DNA of 64,000 bases from Centroberyx gerrardi. Its lineage: Eukaryota > Chordata > Actinopteri > Beryciformes > Berycidae. The notes below the pieces were generated by a model. That model made no database searches. It had not been told where the DNA came from and saw nothing but the letters and a program-made list of their open reading frames with translations. This document shows positions 23,301 to 37,158 of the stretch, in pieces. The first letter of the stretch is position 1. Each line of letters opens with the position of its first letter. A program made the position numbers and the translations under genes. The stretch spans positions 8,098,179 to 8,162,178 of the forward strand of contig NC_136006.1 of NCBI RefSeq assembly GCF_048128805.1. Direction: 5' to 3'.

Positions 23301-26300
23301 CAGTATCTCATCTGCACAAATTTAAGTTGTTTTTCTTCTTTCTATGTTTTTATTATTGTATTTTATCGGTGTCATCAGTTCTATGTTTAATATTTGTGCC
23401 AATACACTAAAACTAAACTAAAAATGAAATTTAATGATTGCATCTAGTGCAGACAGGGGCTTAAGGCTTACATGTTGGTGAAATATGCAGCATGAGCAGC
23501 AGGAAGTCACTTTGACTGCTCTCATTACCAGAGGCTATTTGAAATCCACATTTAATTATTAACGAGGGTGAATGAGTATTGGAAGATTAACAAATAGAAT
23601 CATTTTCCCACTTAGGTAAATGCTGCAGCAATGAGCAGCATTTATTACAATAGGCCAGTTGTTGAATAGGCAGGGAAATGCGTCATCAATCGAAAAATCA
23701 ATTGATCGCTTTGATGGCAGTGGACTGCAGACGGACCTCAAAAGGCACCTTTGTGTATTATTTTCATGTCTTCATTTAGTTTATTACAAATGTTTTATGA
23801 ATGCTCTGTAAATATCTCCATCTTAAAGGAAGTTGGTTGTCAGATCACCCAAATCATGCAAGCAATTCAACAGCTTAAGAAAAGGCTTGAATGAAACCAA
23901 AGCCGATGCGAGTGGAGTTATAGTACGTTTGCCCAACACCATTACAAAATATTGTTCCATTTATTTGGGTGAGAAGCACATATATCATCTGGCCAGCAGC
24001 TCACTTTTCACTTGGTTACAAACACCCGCCTCTACTAATTGATTGGCACCTTATCTGCGAATGGATCACATATAAAGATGTCTGCTGCCTGGTTTGACAT
24101 AGTTCATTACTCAATAGTTTCCTGTCACAGAGGCAATGTCTTCTATTGAGAATAAGCAAAAACTTAGCTTTAGTACTCCATAGGCATAAGTAAGCAAGGA
24201 CTAGATCTGAAGCTACCTAACTAGCTCACTATCCATATGTTTTTCCTCTCTGTCGTGATTCATAAAGTTGCACTCTGTATGTGTGTGAAGCACTGTATTA
24301 TGTTGAACCAGAAAGCAGGCATCTTTATACATTGCCCATTCTACTATTGTGGATCTCTTAGGGACACAGAATACTTGCTTGATATGGACAAAAGGACACA
24401 TTTGCAGTTAAAACAAATCTCCATATTGGCTTCAGACTCCACAGTGCTCACAGGCTTGCTGACCGAACTAGTTGAATTCTTCACCCACTAGCCAGTGCTG
24501 TGCGACTGTCTGCTATTGGTTTAAAATATCATGTGATTGGTTGTTGCCTTGTGGAAAAGCGTTTCCATTTCCTTTTCCAGTTCATTGTCTTTGTTTACAA
24601 CTGTGCGCTAACATCTTGTGGTCAACTCTTTAAAAATTAATCATTTGGAAGCTCAACTCGCTGTGCTTGTTAGAGGATATCTGCACCTTTATGACCGATA
24701 AACGGCTTCTATTTATTTTATTTATTTATCTATCTATCAGGGACAATGGACAGTTAGTAACTGCCCCAGAATCATCTAGAAAGCTAAATTTCATCTGCAG
24801 TCCCTGGGCAGGTGATCCTCATCTAAATCCTCTTCTAAATCCGCATATTCCCTCAGCTGCCTTTGTCGCCTTTCACCTCAGCCATTACTGCTGTTGTTGT
24901 TCTCTGTGTTTTTGTCAATCGCTATCATCACTTTCCCTAGGTTATGGTTACCTCTGTAATCTTCATGCGCCGCCACAGGCACAGAGTGTAAATAAACGAA
25001 CAATGCGAAGCTGCAGCAAGTATACACAAATCTGTATGCGGAGCCGCGTTCGACTGTGTTTCTATTTCAGGCAAGTTCAACTGTTAGTACACCGCCGCCT
25101 TTGAAAACACACTCAGCAACATAAAAATAGGTTGCTTTTATAGAATGTGACACCTGAGGTTCAAGACAACTTTCTTCAGAGATTCCAGAAAAACAAAACA
25201 AGAATGTTGATGCCTGTAAGTCTCAATAGTTTGCAGTAGTGATCACTTAGTGACCATTTAGGGCACTAAGGTGAATCCACCAGGAGCCTTCCACCATCAC
25301 AGTATGGGAAGTCAGGGGCTACTCACAATCTGCTGACTCGTGCCAACAAACTCAGGTTCTGCATCAGTGGCCTTGGTGCATTTCTGTCTCCTCACCCTTT
25401 CAGAAGAGTTAGCTTCAGACTCTGTTCAGTGTAAAATTGGTGGCAGGGGCAAAATAAAAACTGCCCTCCTCTCCTGTTCTGCAGCATACCGGTGAGACAC
25501 TCAGTTCTGATTGTGCAGCCTGTATTCTTGAGGATGAAGTTGCCTCTAAAAATAATCTATGACCCTGGCTCTTCTCTGTTGTTTTCACCCAACTCGGTCT
25601 CCAAAGAAAAATGTGTGACATCCATCCTGGCTAACCTCTTTACTGATAAATTTGTCTCTAATAAATTTGAGGCGGTCATCCATGCTTTCCCTCCATTTCT
25701 ACTTATGCTTCCTTAACAAGGAAACAGCAAAACCCAAAACCCATTGGTCCAGCAGGGCGACACCCACAGTTGTGATAGGCTGTCCAAGCTATGTGTTAAA
25801 TCCGGTTAGTGGATCTAAGGGGAAAGGTCCAAAAGGCCTGGGACAAACAAGTAAACAGAAATACTAAAGCAATGAAAAAGATCAGTTGAAACAATCAAAA
25901 TAATTACTAAAAATGAAAAAAAAAAAATACAAATTGTCACTGCAAACCAAAAGAGTGTACGCTAAATATAAGCACAGCAACCTAGCATTAAATAATCAAC
26001 ATGTAAAATGCAGTCATGGGACACAAACTTTTTGACATTAATAATTTTTGAAGGATCTTGAGCTCAGTCTGTGCTAACAGTAATTGAAAGTCTCTTTCTG
26101 TGCAATTATCTCCAGTGAGAATTCACAATTTCCATCAGTGGCTTCACTTTGCTGAGTCTATCTCAGGCCAGTTCAAGAGGAGTGCAGACAAGACTTTGCA
26201 TTATTGATGCCACTCACCTTGATTGGCGTCAATAGTGATGGCCATCATCGCCACTGGAGAGCCCACTTACTGTATGAATTGATGCACAGGGACTTTGATT

Positions 26301-28300
26301 TCAATTGACACATGTAGAGCTGCACAGCTCAGCTGGCAGGCATCCAAAGAGCTTTTGGCTCGTCCACTGTCGGGCCGGGGAACAGGGAACAGCTGGAGCA
26401 GAAATAGGTGTAAAAACCCACCAAGAGTTTGTGGATTGGAGTGATTTCTGAATGTACTCCACAATTTCTATGTGTCCGGTTACTGAGAAACAAAACGTAT
26501 TTTACAGTAGATAAGAATTCTGTCATATGCATTAATGATATTTGTTCACCTATGATATTTGGTCAAAACTAATGTCCATGCTGTTGTTACATGTAGGGTG
26601 GGGGAAACCTCAGGGTCTGGGGTTTGACTGGAACAACTTATACTAAAAATCAATGCACTCATGGTATTGTATTGTATTGTATAAATGCCTTGGATAATAT
26701 ATTCTATAAGGCCAATGAATGGTATTAGACACTAACTCTTTGAAAATGTAGCAGTTTTGTTTTAAAGATGTTTTGAATGATTTTCTCACAGATATTATGT
26801 AAATCTTGTGTCCTGTGTGATGATGCAAATTTGTTGTGATGTCACATTTTAATGGTAGCGAGGAAAAAACAAGCTACAAAAACTGTCACTGCACAAAAAT
26901 AGTCCTTATGATCCACACTGTGCTTTCATTAGATCCACTGACAGCATATTTAATTAATTATCTAGTTTATGGCCTCATTTATTTATTGGATATGAACAAC
27001 CAGACATGATTAAAAGATTTAGGGACTTCAGCACTACACATGCAAGTAGAGCAAAGCTGCTATTTACACTTCCAGAGTGTTAGACAAAATTTGGGTCAAT
27101 TGCAAATCTGTTCTAAGCTCAAATAAGGATGATCTGGTGGTTTATTGAGGGTTGTGTTCTGCTAAAATCCTGGCAGTACATCCAGCTGGCACTGCCAGTC
27201 CCTTGGTACACACTGAAATGTGAATGCAGCTCAGTGAACTCAGTGATACCTCATGCAACACACTGCCCTGTCCTGCTCCACAATTAACAAGAGCAGGTAG
27301 AGGTTAAGGGCACTTTGTCTGGACACATGGCTGGTGATGGACATAACAGTGGTTGTTGTTGTTGTGAGAATTGAACAGTTATGGGATGGTTTCTTTAGTC
27401 ACTAGGCCATCCTGCGCCTCCACCGTGTGTTCTTGTTTATACTAGCTAAATATAGTCTGTAGAGTTTGTTATGCAATTCATAATGAATGTCAAAGTCAGA
27501 CAAATGCAAAAACACAAATTGAAAAAAATAATTATGGAGATGTTGCATTGACCACAAAAAGGCAAGACCACTTTGGTGGCATGCATGGTGGACAGAATAT
27601 TTTCTGTGCACTATGTCAGTCAATTTGTCTCATATTGCAGCTACAAAGGTTTTCTGCTGTTTTACAATGACTTGGTATTTCAAGAAAACTGTTATGCTAT
27701 TGAAATGAAACATATTGTCAACAAAGACTCCCCGAAGTGACACCAGATGTTGCTTTCATTAAAAATCAAGCAGGCCTGTTGAACGGTGCAGCTTGCAATG
27801 AAGAGGCAAGATGTGCAATTCTTTGCACCATTCCTTGGGACTTCCTTAAATGGTAAATGACAGACAGAGCAGACTGAAAAAAACAAAAACAATGACAGAC
27901 TCAGAGCTCGTGACTTGATTGGTAGAGAAAGTTCACTTACATATGACTGAAATATGCATTTTATGCCATTTTGTGTCCTTGAGTAAAACCCTGAATCCCT
28001 CCCTGGTTTCCCTGCACTCTGACCCCTTTGGTTAAAAGTGTGCATGCATGTGTAATTCAGCAATATATGCAAATAAACTAATTACAGTGTGTGTAATATA
28101 ATTGAAGTTGAAGTTGGTGTGTTCTAAAATTGCTAAATGATTACAAAGTAATTAATACTGCATGAAATTAAGGTACATTTGGAATGGGTGTTTCCTGTCT
28201 CTTTGCACAAAGCTGAGTTCTTGAGCAGTAATGCATAGAGAGCCAGCAAGACCAAATGTTGGCAATCAGGATGAAATCCACCTCACAATCAATTATAGCA
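23301..28300. other. Intergenic stretch, no gene supported
   Basis: Contains only short frames without recognisable domains. T-rich GGGACAATG-containing sequence at about 24705-24760 may be an old retroelement end. Confidence 0.35.
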
Positions 28301-28908
28301 TTAAAGTAAAAATCCAAACTTGGACACTCTTACACTATTAGATATCATCAGCCTGTGCATATTCAGTGCAGTTATTTTGTGAAGAAGTGTTAGTGTAAGT
28401 TACCTTTTTGTTGTATCCACTTTCCCTCAACCTGCCTCATCTACTTCTGCTTCAGTTAGTGATTTCCTACATTTCCCAGAATGCCTTCAAACAACCCCCG
28501 GAGAACGGATGTGAACTTGTTGCTTTCATTAAAAGGTGGGTGTATAGGTGTATAAATATAGTTTGCAAGCCAACTACTTCAAGAACACTACAGCATGACT
28601 GCGCCCCTAACTCAAAACACAACATGTCTTGTGGCCGCATTGAATTCTGGTCTATTGAGGCTCGTGTCGGTGGAGGAATTGGTCTCTCTGCCTCTTCTTT
28701 GATGAATTTCTCCCTTTATGATTGTTGAATGTTGGTGCAAAATGGTGAATCTAGAAAGAAGCTCTTGCTCTTTGATTCTGAGGAGGAGGACTGAAAAACT
28801 TTCTTTAAACTCCTGTATCTGGGCTGCAAATATCTCAACATGCTGTCACTTCATCTACGTTTATCGGTTATCCAGTTAAAGTGCTCTAGGGTGAATTTTG
28901 CCTTTAAA
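28301..28908 (+). mobile_element. Non-autonomous DNA element, copy 2 of the family at 11161
   Basis: Left end TTAAAGTAAAAATCCAAAC. Right end GGGTGAATTTTGCCTTTAAA, whose complement TTTAAAGGCAAAATTCACCC matches the left end imperfectly. Internal blocks align in order with 11161-11870. It is about 100 bp shorter than copy 1 because of internal deletions. The two copies are clearly diverged, so insertion is old. Confidence 0.65.
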
Positions 28909-28933
28909 TACAGAAAACAAGCCTTTTATCTCA

Positions 28934-28936
<3 letters not shown>

Positions 28937-28982
<46 letters not shown>
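28937..28982. repeat. (GT)n microsatellite
   Basis: Uninterrupted GT alternation of about 46 bp. Confidence 0.95.
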
Positions 28983-28985
<3 letters not shown>

Positions 28986-29485
28986 CCAAGCAACTAAGCT
29001 GTCCCTGTCTCAGTTATAATACGGTTATTTAAAATGACATGCCTGGTTTTAAGAAATATGCCCTTTGTTCATTAGTTTCAAATCCAAAGGATAAGTTTGA
29101 GGCTTCAAAGCATCATGGTGTCGGTCACAGTCAAGTGGTGGAGCAACACGGACTGTGACAGATAGAGAACTGCAATCAATTTTAATGCGACAAGATTACT
29201 TTTATCCCCACTGAAATATCTCTCCACTGCCCCAACATTTTTCTAGTTCTATGAACAGTATTATTGCCAAAGTACTTTTCAAGCTTTTCAAATTGGAAAA
29301 GGTCACCCATCATTCTCAAGAGTTTACTCCAAAATCAGCCAGTTAGGAGCAGCTCCTATTTTTAGAAGGCTTTGTGAGCGCAGCCCCTGCAGGCTGCTTT
29401 AGTCTGAGACCATGTCTAATATTTTTAGAATAGAATTCACTGCTAATTTCTTCTGAAACAAATGAAACCACACGGCATTTGCCAC

Positions 29486-29491
29486 TGTGTG

Positions 29492-29526
<35 letters not shown>

Positions 29527-29687
29527 ATGTATGTGCGTGTGTACTTTCGCATCTCTTGTCTACAGTTTTCAGGTCACTATCACATTCCATCAGGAAACGC
29601 ATGGCCAGCCTTCTGTGAGATCTATGAGCTTCACAAAGAATGAGTGTGTGTGTGTCTATGTGTGTGTGAGTGTGTGCGTGCATGTGT

Positions 29688-29719
<32 letters not shown>
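29486..29719. repeat. Pair of (GT)n microsatellites
   Basis: Two imperfect GT tracts (29486-29543 and 29644-29719) separated by 100 bases. They create the MCVCVC-type frames on both strands, which are rejected as genes. Confidence 0.9.
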
Positions 29720-29725
<6 letters not shown>

Positions 29726-30109
29726 GACAGGGAGAGAGAGAACTCAGAGAGGGGGTGGATTGGTGGGGGGGCATCAGATGTCCTACCTACCTATGTTTAA
29801 CCTTTGCAAGCCACAACAGACAGACAGCGACACACACAGAGACACACATGGTAGCACACATGTAAAATACTTTGAGATATGTTCCATTGCACAGGAAGCA
29901 TTCAGACTGTGGCACAGTGGAAATTATCATTTTTACAGCTTGGAGGAAGAAGCTTTATTCACAGCGGTCTGTCTTTCTGCCTCCGGCCCCTTGGAGCCAC
30001 ATGTACTGTCATAATAACATAAATCACCTTTGAACAGGATATGCTAAAAGCCTTCCAAAGTCATATGTACCATATACTACATACGCACAAGATGACATCA
30101 AATAAGATG

Positions 30110-31290
30110 CAGCGAAAGTTACATTTCCTGTGGGGAAATTGGCTCATGGCAGCAGAAAGTAATAGGATACATCAAAGAAAATAGGATATAAATAAGAATA
30201 TAGCAAATGATGGGTATTTAAATACAACCAACAATCACAACACTGTATGTATTAAGTAAAATTTATGAATGAAAAATCTGAAAAAAAGATAGAGACAAAG
30301 AAAGAATGAATGAAATGTATGTACAATGAAAATATACCAAAAATGTGAAATGTATGCAAGTGAATAATTAGTGAATAATTATAAAGAATATGAAGATATA
30401 TGGAATTTATAGCAAGTAAGAACAATATGAGAATATGAGCAAAAATGTGAATTTCCAGCATATATGCAGGATGTGCAAAACGTGCATCGTATTCACTTTG
30501 CCAAGTCTACAGAAGGTCATATACATGTAGATACAGAGATAAAGAGTGTTTAGGCGTGCAGATCTGCATTGTAAAAACTGTTCATCTTATCACATATAAT
30601 TAAGATAACATACAGAGCATTCAGATTTGGATATGTGCATGACTAGCCGTGGAAATCCTATATATGCAGAAAAAGTGACAATGTCCAAAGGCGTATGTGT
30701 TTTGTTGTCTGTTCTCATGATCATTGCCATTATCAGAACATACAGTATGTGTAAGCAGATCACAAACTGAAACAGGCTGATAAGTTATAAAATAGTCCAA
30801 AGCAAAGGATGAATGAAAAAAAAAAACCCCAAAAAAACAATCCAGGCTAGTTTGCATAGTCAGTGCAGGCGCCTTGCTTCAGCACCCTCCTAGTTGGCTG
30901 AGACTGGGTTGTTGTGACAGGGAGCGCAGTGGGGTGCTGAGCCGCAGGCTGAAGGTGCTTTGTAGCTGCATCACCTCCCCATAGAGAGGGAGGGAGGTGT
31001 TGTCTAAGATACAGTTCAGTTTTAGTGCTCATCTTAGTGCCACTGTCTCCAGGATGCCCAGCCTTTTTAACCAGCTTACCCATCCTGCCTGCCTCCCCAG
31101 CACATGTGCACAAACAACATGCGCTGGCCACCACTGACTGGTGGAACATGTAGTCTGTTGCATGTACTGAAATACCATGAGCCTCCACAACATCAGTCTG
31201 CTCCGCCCTCTCCTGTACACTGCCTCCATGTTGTCAAGAGTCCAGGTTGTTGTTGTTGTGCACCTCCAGGCATTTGTGACTGACACCTGT
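30110..31290 (-). mobile_element. Degenerate LINE remnant, L2/Rex1-like (C-terminus and 3' UTR)
   Basis: Minus-strand frames give LDNMEAVYRRGRSRL, then MFHQSVVASACCLCTC and GKLVKKAGHPGDSGTK. These are decayed forms of the C-terminal LINE motifs 'MFYQSVVASAL' and 'NKLIRKAG' that precede the region kept in the 5935-6705 copy. The rest of the minus strand down to about 30110 is the T-rich 3' UTR and ends with CCAATTTCCCCACAGGAAAT, matching the TTTCCCCTCGGGG tail of the other copy. Multiple frameshifts; inactive. Confidence 0.6.
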
Positions 31291-31329
31291 CACCATCCTC
31301 ATCCCCGCCCACCCCTTTACCCCCCCCTC

Positions 31330-31331
<2 letters not shown>

Positions 31332-31366
<35 letters not shown>
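31332..31366. repeat. (CA)n microsatellite
   Basis: Pure CA alternation after a C-rich lead. Confidence 0.95.
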
Positions 31367-31368
<2 letters not shown>

Positions 31369-31713
31369 CTCGTCTTTCTCTGCTGTATACAGTACAAGAA
31401 GCAAATAAAGCAGAAGTGCCTTAAAAAAGAATGTTCTGAAATCCAGTGAACCCACACACCTACTGCACAGCTACCAAATCCTTTCACACAGACTGAGGGC
31501 AATTTCCAATTTCTTGCAGCCAGCACAGTCAAAACTCTACATATAGGACATCAAACGGCACACAAAAAAGATTTCTGTTTCTATTTAAGCAAATTCCATT
31601 AAAGATCCCCCCCAAACAAAAACTGGCTGTTGAGGATTTAGCTGAAAGGTGATATACTAGTGAACTGTGAAGTACTTCACTTTGAATTACCCGGAGGTTG
31701 TGTGATTGTGTAC

Positions 31714-31779
31714 GTGTGTGTGTGTGTGTGTGTGTGTGAGTGTGTGTGTTGATGTGTGTGTGTGTGGGTGGGTGTGTGT
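31714..31779. repeat. (GT)n microsatellite, interrupted
   Basis: GT tracts with TGA and GGG interruptions. Confidence 0.9.
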
Positions 31780-33914
31780 CTAAACACATACATTAAAGAA
31801 CAGGAGCAATTCAAGGGGCAATTATGTACACATCAAACATATTTTGCTTGCGCTGGACTGGCACAGATCATTCACCATGCAGTCAGGATGAAATCATAAA
31901 TATTACATGTTTCTACCCCTTATGGGAGTATCAGAAAGATCTTGACATGCACCCCGCCTCCCAACTTTGCATTCCACCCCATAGAGAGAGATAGAATAAT
32001 GATGAACTGCTACATTCTTGGCGAGGGAATGTTACAAACTGGAGGATCAAAGGGGTTGGGGATTGTGCCAAGATGAAATATGATATGTGGTTGTGCTGAA
32101 GTGAGCTTCTTGTTGGCTCTAATCCATGACAAGCCCATGGAAGTCTGCCGCTGTTAATGAGCAATAAGGATTAGGGAAAAACAAAAATGACCTTTTATGT
32201 CAGGCTTAAAGCTTACTTAATGATTACCTAAAACTGACAATATCACCGTCTTAAGCTCACTCTGAAAGACATGTGTAGGCAAGAGACGCCCGATAAGAGC
32301 ATTTTGTAAGGCATGAAGAAAGCCTTTGACATTTTAAATGAGGTTCCAGTCAGCAGGGAGCAAGGGTGCATCCCAAATCTCCTCCTCTCTCTCCTCCTTT
32401 CACCCAGTATCTGCTCCTTCCCTCCATGGCGGGGAAGCGTTCATGCTGCCATGTTGCCAGCTGTCCCAGAAGTGGAGGAGACGACAGAGAACAAGACTGT
32501 AAACAATTAACAGATTGCACTAGTTAATTACGAGGGATAGTACTAGTTATGGCAAGGGGAAATTGAACAAAACAACTTGTTCACATATTGTTGTGAATAA
32601 ATGCCTCTAAAAGAGAGGATATCTTTTAGGTGTACAGTGTATCTGTTGGCCTTTGTCTCTCTTCCTTCCCCTCCTTCCCTCTTCCTCCTACGCTTTGACT
32701 CTGGGACTGTCTGTTTGAGAAAATGTCTCATCATTGAAAAGGGGAACAGATGGAGTGGAAGCCTTAATCCACCTGAAGGGAACAGCAGCTAGTACCAGCA
32801 AGCCTGAGAAGACCTGAACGGCGGATGCAAAGTGACAATGTGCTGCTTGACCCGGTTTCACCTTTCCCTCCAAACAGATGTCTCATTTTGTCTAGCCATG
32901 GAGCGGGTTCCTTCTCTACTGGGATCAACATTTAGGGTGAATGATTTATGCAGCTGTGGCAAAGTTACAAAAGAATGGATTACAGGGAATAGAAGTAGTC
33001 CCAACATAATCAGTAAAGGTGTTAAGATGAATCAGTAGCAGCTATAAAACGGAAGTATAGCTTCCAACATACAGATTTTAGGCGTTCAAAGAATGATTGC
33101 TCACATAAAGTTTTCTGGGCACTGAAGTGAAAATCAATGGATGGAAGTTAATAATCATCAATAATCATCATAATAATGTCAAATTTTGACATCTGCCTTC
33201 AGTGACAATATTTCAGAGACAGAGCGAAGGAGCATCAGACCAAATAAAAGGCGTATGAATTGCAACATACAACATAATTAATTAATTTACAACAGATATT
33301 ATTCCCTTCTTGGACAGAGTATGCATGACATATCAAAGGTCAGAACTGGCCAGACAGATAGTGAGTCCTGTGAACTTAGACATTTAAATGACACTGAGGT
33401 CAGAAAAGAAAATTACACTGGTAATCCCTAGGCGTCACACATGAGGATGAAGGGGCAGCCCAGCTGAGTAATACTTCCTTTTTACGAGGGACATAAAACA
33501 AGACAAACTCATTACCGGCTCCATGAGCGCGATGAAACGCTCTCTCCTCCCTCTGGGCTAAGGGTCAAGTTTAGATCAAGTCCAAAATCTTCTGTTCGAA
33601 AGCCAGTAAAATTCATGAATGTTTACAGCAGCAGTGAATACAAGGTCACTTACAGCATCATAGATTAATCTGAAATTACTTTTAACTTTTAAAGGCGCAG
33701 TGTTTGACCCTGAAAGCCCTTCATGCATTTGTTCAGGTTGCCATGTTCAGGCTGTGAAGCTGCTGAAAACACAGTTGAAGCAGAACTCCGGCCATTTTCA
33801 ACCTGGACTTATTTTCCCATCTTTTCCCATCATAGCCTTCGACTCTCAAAAATCTTGTCAATAGCTTTGCTATAGAGCTACTTAGGTCTTCCTTGCCAGG
33901 GTGAGAGGCTCTCC
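31780..33914. other. Intergenic stretch, no gene seen
   Basis: A segment at about 32080-32240 contains CTCTAATCCATGACAAGCC, GTTAATGAGCAATAAG and GGATTAGG (Otx/homeodomain-like words) and looks single-copy. Candidate regulatory sequence only. Confidence 0.3.
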
Positions 33915-33995
33915 AATACAGTTATATGGGGCTAATGGACACTCCACTTTGGGGGTTTATTTTTGGAGTGTCCATTAGCCCTATAGGACTGTATT
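33915..33995. repeat. 32-bp inverted repeat (hairpin)
   Basis: 33915-33946 and 33964-33995 are complementary over 32 bases with three mismatches, 17-nt loop. The inner 18 bp (core GGCTAATGGACACTCCA) is perfect. This may be the tip of a fold-back DNA element. Confidence 0.7.
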
Positions 33996-33999
33996 TGCA

Positions 34000-36675
34000 C
34001 CTCAGGGAGCAGCATTCTGTGGATTACTTCATGCTTTGGTAAAGTCTCTCAGAATCCATAGTGGTTGGGCCAAAAACAGTAAGGTGAAGCATAATGACCT
34101 GAATGAGTAACTGCTAATTAACTGTAAGAATATATTGTGTTCAATAATTATATTCAATGATGATACAAAAGAAATGGAGATATAAATAATAGAGAAATCT
34201 ATGTACCAGATTTTGCATAGGCATACTGAGTCGATATTGCTAAACTGCTCAGTATAGCCTTACAAATGTAATGCTTTTCTGAAGTGGAGCCACCTGCTTA
34301 TAGCTACCAATAGGGTTTCATGATGCAGATTTGTAAGTTAAACTAAAGTAAAGCTTCAGGTAAGCTTGAGTAGAGTAAAACTTGAGGTAAGAATCACTGA
34401 TGACTTGCAGAGAACATCATTTCCACAGTAAATATGACAGTAGTTTGGTTCACAGCATTGTTTATTCATATTTGGAATGGTCTGCAGAGACAGCTTGTCA
34501 GTACGGCTGTGCAGCAGTAAACAGATGATGTCCATATCTATTACTGTACAACTCTAATAACTTTAGCAATATTCATGTGCTGGAAATAGAGCATGTGTCC
34601 AAAAGAGAAAAGAAAAACACATCAGGAGAAAAACACATACAAAAGTAAGTTTTGACACAGTTTTGAATTTTTGAAATTATACGTTTTTTAACATGCGTCA
34701 AGGGCTCATGGGTTATAAACGTCACTCAAACAATGTTTTTTTTTCACTCAAGAAAAACAACATGCCAACTTTGAATTCAAGTAAGAAAAATACCAAAATG
34801 GCACTGAAGTGAGGTTTTTTTCAGCACCAGCGATGAAAACCTCTATACATTTTATTTTTTTAAGTCACAGTAATGGCAGCTGAGCCAGTAAGGTGTTATA
34901 TGGACCAATGTGACACCTCTAGTGAGTTTGTTATTTGGCAGAATAGACATAAAGCAGCCCAGCAATGTCTCCCGCCATCATCCCCACTTCAACACAAACC
35001 CATGAGACTCGTATTTCCCTCCCCTTCAGTTCACTTGGCAAGGAAAATATTTGCATATGATGTTTCGGGTTGATGAATTAGTGATGAGCTGTACTTCACT
35101 CAACCGACAGTAAGCAGCTACTCAGAGATTGGCAAAGGGAGGAAACCAAGTCACTTGTGACAGGTTTTAAGTGATGCAATTATGCATTCAACGCCATCAA
35201 ACTCTAATTACAGTCCAAGGATCAAAGCAACATTTTCTCTCTTATAGGAAAACGGTAGCAATTTTGAAAAGTGGAAATAAAAGCTGTCCATATCAGTGGC
35301 TTTAATTTCTATGTAGTATCTGTTATTTATATCTGTATCTGGGTTATTGACAAATGTGGTGCTGTGATTGATATATTAATATATTGTATACTAGCTTGTC
35401 CATTTTGAGTACTTTTGTTGCCTGAGGTCGCATTTATTGAAACATCTAAGTTTGGTCCTTGAAAACTGATGATTGGGAAACCTGGGCATTTTGAATATTT
35501 GTTATTTTTACTCACTTGACACCTATATTGTGCAAACTGGTTTCCTACATTACATCATTTGGTTGCAAATGTTCTAATTAACTTGTGTGAGAGAAAATCC
35601 TTACTTTTTTTCTCATTCTCTCTGACTCTCTCACCCTCTCTAAAACACACACACACATACACACACATACAGATTCGAACGCGGGAGTGCTGTATACTGA
35701 GAGCTCCCAGTAGGATAGGACTGGAGGGGGGTATATTATATAAAGAATTAAGAACACCACAAGTCATTATGAATTCCATTGAAGTTGCAGACTGTGAGGT
35801 TGGTTCACACAGCTCAAAATTTAGAGCAGAGGAGCTGAGTAAATAAATATAATAGAGATACTGTTCATCTCTTAACATCTTCATTTCTCTCTCTCCCTAC
35901 TTTGCTATTCTACAGAGCTTCAGGCAATGGACTTAAATTCGGTGCATACAACAAACGTATAAGAAGTGTAGACTCAATATCCAAAGAAGTGTAATTCCTC
36001 CCTGACTTGGCTGTTTATATCATCAGGATTAAGAATCCAGTGTATAGGGATAGTCTGAGAGGCTGCACAAAATGTATTTACAGTCTTACAATTCATACTT
36101 CAAAGAAGGAAGGTATTCTAATATTTTAATGTTTGATCTGTTTACATGTCTGAAGGTTTACGTTTCAGGATATTAGGCTCCTACGGCGCTGCTACTTTGC
36201 ATCCCTCTCATCCTCTTCACTATCACAATAGGGAATCTGGTCTCAAGATGGATAAATTATTGAGGATGAGACAAGGACAACAAAGCAATCACGTTTCTTT
36301 GATAAGAATATGTAAGGTTGTCAAACGTGGCTTTTTTTTTTTGTTTACTTTTGAAATGAAGGTTCTAGCTAAACTACAGCTGGAAATGTGGGGAAATAGA
36401 AGAGGAGACAGTAGACTTATGGAAAGGGGACCATTATAGAGAGAAACCACTTTGTGGACGTCAAATTCTAGGCTTATTATAGCCATAAAGCTCAGTATTG
36501 GACTTTAAAATGAAAATTGGTTTATTGTGGTATTGTAGACATAGCATAGAGACAGCAATGCTGAGCAAACGCACGCAATGCTGCCTTCAAGTGGTGAATA
36601 TAACCTCTGCAGAATCATGCCACAAGTCTTGCCCTTAAATTACATTACAGTTGGATGTCTAAGGGTTGAAGCTGG
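34000..36675. other. Intergenic stretch, no gene seen
   Basis: Short frames only. A CA-rich patch at 35644-35671 shapes two overlapping spurious frames. Confidence 0.35.
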
Positions 36676-36700
36676 CACACACACACACACACACACACAC
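36676..36700. repeat. (CA)n microsatellite
   Basis: Pure CA alternation. Confidence 0.9.
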
Positions 36701-37089
36701 TTTCAGATACAATGGAAGCCTATCAGAGTTATGAATTAGACTAAAATGTCTTTTAAATGACTCAATAGGACTTTGGCCGCTATGACTGGGAAATCTAAAA
36801 AAAGAAAAATGTTTTTTGTGAGACTTGGCTCTTATAAACTTCCTTGAGTGACACGTGTGTACTCAATGACTGATCATATGCTTGAATACACCTGTGTGAT
36901 CCTGAATTCCTATTATGGTCACACTGAAGAGCAATAATCATTGTCCTCTATAATTGTTGACTGAAGTCCTTATGTTTCCTTTCCCATGAGGAGTTATAAC
37001 AGCACATTTGAACTTGTTCTTGCATGGGGTGTCAGGGCGTATGTATATTTTAAAAGTATGAAAATCAGTTGACCCCATTATTATAATGG

Positions 37090-37158
37090 GACGCATGAGG
37101 ATTAAACCCATAACCTTCGGTTTACAAGAAGAACACCTTGCTACTTGGCCACGATGTC
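37090..37158 (-). pseudogene. tRNA-Thr pseudogene 1
   Basis: On the minus strand the D-arm GTGGCCAAGTAGCAAGG and the T-arm ATGGGTTTAATC are recognisable, and the anticodon loop reads CTTGTAA (UGU). The anticodon stem no longer pairs and the acceptor ends mismatch, so it is taken as decayed. Confidence 0.65.

Noticed and set aside
29399..30014. Several 70-114 codon frames rich in Cys-Val or His-Thr
   Set aside because: They are translations of GT/CA microsatellites.
35671..35720. Minus-strand tRNA/SINE head (GTTCGAATC word)
   Set aside because: Only box B-like sequence is present, with no box A at the right distance and no tail.
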